A DNA stretch of 64,000 nucleotides, taken from contig OX638368.1 in the NCBI GenBank assembly GCA_951812925.1, forward strand, positions 18,539,187 to 18,603,186, written 5' to 3'. Below the pieces are notes generated by a model. That model saw nothing but the letters and a program-made list of their open reading frames with translations. It made no database searches and was not told the origin of the DNA. Positions 57,907-64,000 of this stretch are shown piece by piece. The first letter of the stretch is position 1, and each line of letters starts with the position of its first letter. The DNA comes from Calliopum simillimum (lineage: Eukaryota > Arthropoda > Insecta > Diptera > Lauxaniidae). The position numbers were made by a program, and so were the translations under genes.

Positions 57907-58928
57907 CAGTGCTGTCGTTTTGAAAAGTTTAAGCAAAGTGAAATTTTGTAAAACGTGAAGTGTTGCGAAGTAAAATTCTGAAAAAGTGAAGTATTAGCGA
58001 AGTGCACACAAAAATCACAATTTTATTTACTCAATTCATTCGTTTTTATGCTACACGTAACAAAATTTGAAAATATATTTTAAAAAAATATGAAAAAAAT
58101 AAATAAAAAATTTCTTAGGCCAAAAATTTACCGAAATATGGCCGGCCACTCGAACATGGAAATTTTGTTTATGCGGTCGAAAAAACGGTTTTTACTCAAA
58201 ACAAGGCATCTTACAAAAAAAGTGTATAAAGCAAAAAATGCTTAGAATAGTCCAAGAAATACGCGTGAATTTTTTGGAACTTTTTTAATTTTTTTGGTCA
58301 ATTTTTAAAAATTATAAAATGTACAGAAAAATTAAACGTATTCTTTCAATGATTCTAAGTATTTTAGGCATTATGCACTTTTCTCGTAAGACGCCTTTTT
58401 TTTGAGTAAAAAAAATTTTTCCGACCACTTAAAAAAAATTTAAATGTTCGAGTAGCCATATTTCAGCCAATTTTTCACCTAAAAATTTTATAATGAAGCG
58501 TTTTAAAGGAAATTTTATCTACTTTTATGATATTCTGCTATATCTTTATCTATCTCTGACCCTAAAACAGTTATAGACAAAAGAGTAAAAAACACAAGAA
58601 TTCTAAATTTTTGCTTTAATTTTTTGGTCTATTAACTAATTCGATGGCAAATTTAATTCTCTACAAAAAGTTTCCTGTGAAGTATATCGAAATTTTGCTT
58701 TGTTCGCTTGATAAGTATATTGAAAAAAACAAATTACTTTTCAGTCAGGGCAGGCTTCGGGCATACAAAAAAGTATGTTTCTGAACTCTCATGAAAAGAA
58801 TAGGCAAATGTTAAGGTACATTTTGTATTCAAGAAAAAGTGAAGTGATTTTATGGAAGGGGAAGTGGCAAAGTGTTTTTGATAAAAAAGGAGCAAAACAC
58901 TTCAATTGAAGTGTAAACGACAGCACTG
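57907..58928. mobile_element. hAT-type MITE, 1.0 kb, with an inner palindrome
   Basis: It starts CAGTGCTGTCGTTT and ends with the exact inverse AAACGACAGCACTG. It is flanked by 8-bp sequences GTCCTTAT and GACCTGAT, six of eight matching, as expected for an old hAT target duplication. Subterminal AGTGAAGT-like motifs recur on both sides (57938-57996, 58806-58908). The inner palindrome at about 58112-58268 and 58330-58478 shares AATATGGC, ACTCGAACAT and AAAGTG. No transposase. Confidence 0.75.
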
Positions 58929-59016
58929 GACCTGATCTTTTTTCAAAAAGTTAGTAAATCAGCATAAAGTTAATTTGTGTGCTATATATGCAAAAAGTAC
59001 TATTTTTACTACTTTT

Positions 59017-59972
59017 TATACCCTACACTCAGGGTATATTCACTTTGTCCTTCCGTTTGTAACGCAGAGAAGGAGGCGTGGCAGGTGTGGAAAACTATAT
59101 ATCGCCGGTGCTTACGAAGACTATCTCTTCTTTAAATGCGGACAAGAAAATCCTTTTTTTCAAACTGCGGCGAAAAAGATTTTTTTTGTGCGAATGCGCA
59201 GAAGAAAATCACTTTTTACAAAATGCGGCGTATAGTAGAAAATCTCTTTTTTAAAAATGCAGCGTAAAAAATCACTCTTTCGATTAGCAATGCAAATTTT
59301 TTCGAAAAAAGGAATAGGAAAAATTTCTCTATTCACTAAATAAAGATATTTTCTTCGCCGCATTTTGTAAAAAGTGATTTTCTTCGCCGCATTTTATAAA
59401 AAGTGATTTTCTTGTCCGCATATTACAAAAAAATATTTTCTTTGCCGCAACTTTCGGTTGGAAGATTTTCTTCGTAAGCACCGGCGATATATTCTTGATC
59501 ACCGTCACCTCCTGCGTGGAAATACATTTTTTGGGAAAACTAAACAAGATAATTCAATGAAATTTAGTAATCTGCCTCCGTCATCAAAGTGAGCTTGAAG
59601 GATTGAAAATAAGCGAAATCGGTCAATGGACACCGCCCATACAAGGAATATGTTCAAAACGCAATATTAAGAGCATTATTTGCTATAACGCAAGCAAAAT
59701 ACACACAGCTACTAGGGATAGTAAATGCAAGCTCTAAGCTAAAAATAGACGAATTCAGACCAGAGGGCGTGGCACCTCCCATAAGAGCAAAAATTTTAAA
59801 ATACTACACTGATAGCGTTATTTGAGATTATCCAACCAAATTTCACTAAAATACTAAAAACTGTAAATGAGAGCTTTGACAAAAAACTAGATGAATTCGA
59901 ACAATAGGGCGTGGCACCTTCCACACAAACAAAATTTTCGGATTACTGCAGTGTAGGGTATTTAATGTTTAG
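59017..59972 (-). repeat. 'CTAGTAAGGGTGT' repeat, reverse copy 6
   Basis: It begins TATACCCTACACTCAGGGTA (reverse of the family 3' end) and ends GCAGTGTAGGGTATTTAATG (reverse of the start). It holds one and a half to two central units (GGGCGTGGCACCTCCCAT; GGGCGTGGCACCTTCC) and lacks the (CCAG)n microsatellite. A 386-bp MITE is inserted at 59102-59487. Confidence 0.78.
59102..59487. mobile_element. MITE with GCCGGTGCTTACGAAGA ends and internal minisatellite
   Basis: TCGCCGGTGCTTACGAAGA at the left is exactly inverted at the right (TCTTCGTAAGCACCGGCGA), flanked on both sides by TATA (target TA or TATA). The inside is an array of ~30-bp units with GCGG(A/C)(A/G)AGAAAATC or its inverse (GATTTTCTTCGCCGC), so the whole element is palindromic. 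Comparison with copy 4 (AAGTATATATATTCTTGATC) shows the repeat continues on both sides. Confidence 0.82.
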
Positions 59973-61975
59973 CACTTAAATAAATAATACGCGCTATGGT
60001 CTACTTTTTAGATATTCTAAAATTTTTTTGTGATATCTCTATCGGAATTTTCATCACTTTTGGAATGACGACATGATGACATTAACACAGTTTTTGTTTA
60101 ATTTTATTTATTTTTTGTAAAGTTATTGTAAATTTAAGTCTTTAAAGGCGTTGTTTCGCTGTTTTTTTTAAGATTTATATTTATTCTTTTGACACTCATA
60201 TTCTTCTTCGATACTTCCCAACTTTTTTGATAATTTCAGATTTTTATAGACTTTGACAGCATTGTACGATTCTCATCATCTTTTCACGGTATTTTTCTAC
60301 AACATACTAAAAAATATGCATTAGGGCGCCCATATCCACAAATTTGTGATTTTTTTTGCTCCCATTTTCGAAAAATAGAGGTAAAAAAAAGAAGGTTTAA
60401 GAAAAAAATTTAGAATTGGTAGTGCATAAAACTCAGCTGGTTTTTGACCAAAGCTTGAAAAGTAGACTAAAAAAGGCAAATCGCTTTAAGCCCGTAACTT
60501 GGAAGCTACTGATTTTTTCGGAAACGTTGTCAAGTCATTTTTTGTAGAGAATTATTAGTGCAACATTATCTTCTTAGAAAGTTTTGGTTTAAAAATGAAA
60601 TTTGTTGGCGGAATAATTGTTCTGGAAATCTTATGTTGTAGAGATTAATTTAAAGAAAAATTATTATAATAATTATTATAATTTTTAAGGTATAGAGCCA
60701 GTCTTCATCCAGATATATAAACAGTCATATAAAATCTTTTAAGCAACAAAATAGTTTCATTCTAATGCACCATTTTAACCAAGAATTAAGCACAATCAAT
60801 TATAAACATTTGACTTTTTTGACATCTTTGTAGTTGTATTTCAAAAAAAAAAAAAAAAAAAAAAAATAAAAAAATAAAAGTATTTATTTATTCATAAGTA
60901 TACACTATTAAGTGTCTTGAAGTTAATGACAATACACATTAGTACTTTTCTTTTGTTAGCCCTGGTAATGACAAAAAACTGTCAAATGCGCACATACTCT
61001 ACTACGCGCAAATTTTGATTGATAGACACTTGACGTAACAAGTTAATGGTGTTTTTTTTTGAAACAGTCAATGGTATACTTTTTGCTTAAATTATTTATT
61101 TTATTTAAATATAACATTTGCAAACTAGAAGGTGTTGGCGTAGCAATATTTAAGTGCACAATACCAATTGAGTTAGAGAAACATTTGCGCAAAAATTTAT
61201 TTTAATTTTGTCGTATTTATATTCATAATTAAAGTCATTATTAAACACTTCTTAAGAAACTAGCAATTAAAAAATAAAAATAGAATTTGGCTAAAAATTA
61301 TATTATTACTTAATAACAATTGATGCATTAAATGAAAGGTAGTAAGTATGATTCCTCAAAATATTGTGTCGTAAAAGTAAATCCATAAGTATTTATAAAC
61401 ACTACTAATATATTTTTATTACACCCTGTGCGTAAGTTGACAAGCAACAGCATAAACAAAAGAAACTGCGAGAAGCAACGAGAAATTTCAACAAATTCTG
61501 CTTGTGTGATATAAAATGAAATAAACAATGCAACAACCAGTTACGACAAAATATTTACCATTTAGCAGATATAACATAAAACATAATTGTGCAACCTAAC
61601 ACAGCAGAAATTCATATTATATTGAAAAGAAATATTGAGAAAAGTTGAAAATGTGCTGTCATCTCTTCGTAGAAGCAGTAGCAGTAGCAGTATTAGTAGA
61701 CGACTGAAATACGAGGACTTATTTTTTAATTCTGATTATATAAAGCTCTTGTGAGGGCAATCAAGGAAGTTCTCACTACTGTTGGTAAATTTGAAGTACC
61801 CGGGAAGGTAAAAAATTTTCGCTGACCAACATTTTTTTCCCTCCCCAACAGTTTTCTGGATTATATGTACATACGTACCACATATTTTCAATTTTATTTT
61901 CAGATAATCGATCCCCACTGTCATCTTAACATTTGAAATTTATTTTATATCTTCCCTATTCGAGTGAAAAACACG
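59973..61975. other. AT-rich non-coding stretch
   Basis: Has a perfect small palindrome ATTATAATAATTATTATAAT (60662-60681) and a poly(A) tract near 60843-60866. No gene is seen. Confidence 0.45.
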
Positions 61976-62354
61976 CAGGCCTGTTCCATAATCCGTGTAG
62001 TTTCAATTACTTTTCATTGAGTATGCTTTTTGATTAATGGTGACTCACACGATAAAAAGAATTAGAATTTTTTTGCGGAGAATTACATGCTCTACAAATA
62101 ATATTGATTTGCAATAACAAAAAAGTAACCTTTTAGGAAATATTCTTAAAAAACTGCAAAAAGTCGACGAATTCGACTTTATCGAATATTTCCGAAACAG
62201 TTACTTTTTCGTAAATAAAATCAATATTATTTGTAGAACATGTAATTCTTCACTAAAAAGATTCGGATACTTTTTTCATGTGACTCACCATTTTAATCAA
62301 AAAGCCTTCTAAATGAAAAGTAATTGAAACTACACGGATTACGGAACAGGGCTG
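61976..62354. mobile_element. 379-bp palindromic MITE
   Basis: The left arm starts CAGGCCTGTTCCATAATCCG; the right arm, inverted, starts CAGCCCTGTTCCGTAATCCG. The arms stay alike inward for about 180 bp (TGTAGTTTCAATTACTTTTC, GTGACTCAC/GTGAGTCAC, AATATTGATTT/AAAATCAATATT, AAAAAGTAAC). It meets at a small GTCGACGAATTCGAC centre (62163-62177). No target duplication is recognisable (AAAACACG against ACTAAGTC), so the superfamily, perhaps hAT, is open. Confidence 0.8.
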
Positions 62355-62904
62355 ACTAAGTCAGTTTTTCCGAGTTTTGAGTTTTTTGATAATGCTGGTT
62401 TAAAATATTATAGTCTTTGCACTGATAGAACCCACTGAGCCATTGTTGAAAAGTGGTTATTTTCATTATGAAAGTAAATCAAATCAAAAATGTCCACAAA
62501 AAAAAAAAAAAAAAAAATAAAAAATTTACTCCAAATAACATTTCAGTTGAGTGTCTTGAAAATTCCGATACATTGGTGTAAGTCCCAAATACAAGAAGAA
62601 ACATTTTGTTTAAAAATATCCATAGGTACCTTAACATTGAGAAAATGCATAAAAATCATTATACTTATCTTAAGAGGTATAAATGATGTATGTTCTTGGG
62701 TAAATCTCCGAAAACTATACCAAAATAAGCCTTTTTGTCCCCACCTATTTTTCTATTACTTGAAGGTATAGAATATGATGACCTTAACATTTTGAAAAAA
62801 TGAACACAAACTTTGTTTTGAAAGTTTCGCTTAGACAATATCTTTCATAAATTATAATTTTATTCACATAACGCCTAAGTAAACTTGAGAGAAATCATCA
62901 ACAT
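62355..62904. other. Non-coding stretch
   Basis: A 19-base poly(A) starts near 62500. The frame 62490-62771 has no domain and a Lys-rich start from the poly(A). Confidence 0.4.
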
Positions 62905-63905
62905 AAATTTTTACGGTTGCCAGATGGTTGCTTTCGAAAAATCTTACTTTTTTACGTTTGTAATTGTAATTACACACTAGAGAATAATAGTCTAAGTTGT
63001 TAAAAATTGAACGACGCTTAAATCGTTAGCAACTCATCGAATCGAAGTTTGGTTTAAACAAAACTAACATAACAAAAACCGCGTGGCAACCCTAAACATT
63101 TTTGTACAATTTTAGAAAAGTTTATCTGCGCGTTTCTGAAACCAAAACCTCCAATTTAGTCAAAAAAGTAAGAATTATATAAAATTTTCGAAAATAACCA
63201 GGTGGCAACCCAAAATATTTATGTTGGATTTACAAAAAGTTTATTTAAGTGTTTTAAGACTAAATTTTAATTTTTTATATAAATAGTTTTAATTACAAAA
63301 AGAAACCAGGTGGAGAATTACTAAATAGAGAATGATGAAATGTTGCGAGGGAGAATGATTACACGAAGAATGACAAAATGTTCCAAAAACAGTAATATCA
63401 CGACGAAAATAGCAATTTTTTTTAAAAAAAAAAGTTGAAACTGATGGATAGCCCCTCTAATTGTTTATTGATTTAATTATATAGTGATAGAATAATATGT
63501 TTAGTAATATAAAAAACTTACGCGGAGAATAATGCACACTTGCGTACTTTACAATATTTTTAAACTCTTTTTTTTAAAAAAACACACGAACACTCACTAT
63601 CGAAAAACCAAAACTGACAGAGCTGAAAATGCAATGAATCTCTTCTTTCTCTTCACTTTCAGTTTTTTATGAAACGGGCAAATTAAGTGCACTAAGAAGC
63701 AGTTAGGGACAGAACGGAGAATGAGTTTTTAACACTTTATGTTATAATTTCAAAGTAAAATATTAAACACTATTTTTTTTAAGCTATTCCCATAGAAGCT
63801 CTAGTTAAGTATCTGTATTAAATAGTTAAAATATCAAATTTTATATTTAAACACGGTTTTGAGCCCCGGGACATTAAAAGTTAAATTTTTTGGAGAATCA
63901 CCCAT
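62905..63905 (+). repeat. GGAGAATGA repeat, forward copy 2 (longest)
   Basis: It runs from ACGGTTGCCAGATGGTTGCT through three 'GGTTGCCA / GTGGCAACC' blocks (62909, 63083, 63203) and at least five GGAGAATGA/GAGAATGAT motifs (63312-63375, 63524, 63716). It ends at TTTTGAGCCCCGGGACATTA and TTGGAGAATCACC. The order equals 21286-22165. Confidence 0.75.
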
Positions 63906-64000
63906 TTCTATTTTATATATGTTATTGAGATCGTGCATACATCCTTCTTCTAAAGTAGTGATGTTCAAAGCCTATGTCTACGGGTTCTTGAGCTTTTGTG

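Noticed and set aside
61376..61530. Possible tRNA or small RNA gene
   Set aside because: No cloverleaf, A/B box pair or terminator could be made out; no tRNA or rRNA gene was recognised anywhere in the window.

Overview
This window looks like nuclear DNA from a higher dipteran fly. It is very AT-rich, crowded with poly(A)/poly(T) runs, and almost all recognisable coding sequence is broken transposon sequence. A tephritid-type fruit fly fits best, because the transposons include a DD41D 'rosa'-type mariner, ITmD37E elements, a DD37D maT-like element, Transib-like elements and RNase H-bearing LINEs. The species cannot be fixed from the sequence alone.

Only one host gene is firmly supported. 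Two minus-strand exons (18567-17733 and 5669-5555) encode the start of a receptor-type guanylyl cyclase of the natriuretic-peptide-receptor kind: signal peptide and extracellular ligand-binding domain. Exon 1 ends at a GTAAGT donor in phase 1. Exon 2 has a polypyrimidine tract and CAG acceptor, restores the frame exactly, and ends at another GTAAGT donor. The intron between them is 12,063 bp and filled with mobile elements. The rest of the gene (remaining ectodomain, membrane segment, kinase-homology and cyclase domains) must lie beyond base 1. The 45 kb upstream of exon 1 shows no other convincing host gene, apart from one unidentified 117-codon frame (24990-24637) and one CpG-rich promoter-like patch (56.86-57.43 kb).

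Layout: 0.5-2.0 kb, element with long inverted ends; 3.2-5.2 kb, repeats; 5.56-5.67 kb, cyclase exon 2; 6.9-8.1 and 9.06-9.85 kb, two related foldback elements; 11.6-12.3 kb, internally deleted rosa mariner; 13.8-17.0 kb, a repeat rich in GGAGAATGA motifs split by a 2.6-kb TG...CA element with ATAT target duplications; 17.7-18.6 kb, cyclase exon 1; 19.2-23.9 kb, a mosaic of the 'CTAGTAAGGGTGT' interspersed repeat, LINE ends and a second GGAGAATGA copy; 24.6-25.0 kb, unidentified ORF; 27.9-29.4 kb, mariner fragment abutted or interrupted by a Transib-like element; 30.0-30.4 kb, pogo/jerky-type relic with a PHD-like tail; 31.0-32.3 and 38.5-39.8 kb, two ITmD37E elements; 33.7-34.4 kb, minisatellite and LINE end; 36.3-38.3 kb, RNase H LINE; 41.4, 44.6-45.7 and 48.5-52.0 kb, copies of another LINE, the last split by a 2.3-kb Transib-like element; 54.4-55.7 kb, maT-like relic and reverse interspersed repeat; 57.9-58.9 kb, hAT-type MITE; 59.0-60.0 kb, interspersed repeat carrying a nested MITE; 62.0-62.4 kb, palindromic MITE; 62.9-63.9 kb, third GGAGAATGA copy.

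The most notable signals are the nested insertions, which can be reconstructed by eye. In particular, two different Transib-like elements begin with CACAGTG, the same heptamer as the RAG recombination signal. Each is flanked by a perfect 5-bp GC-rich target duplication (CAGCG and CGCCG). Several long palindromes could give hairpin RNA. No new enzymatic or defence system was found; identifications rest on reading motifs, not on database searches.
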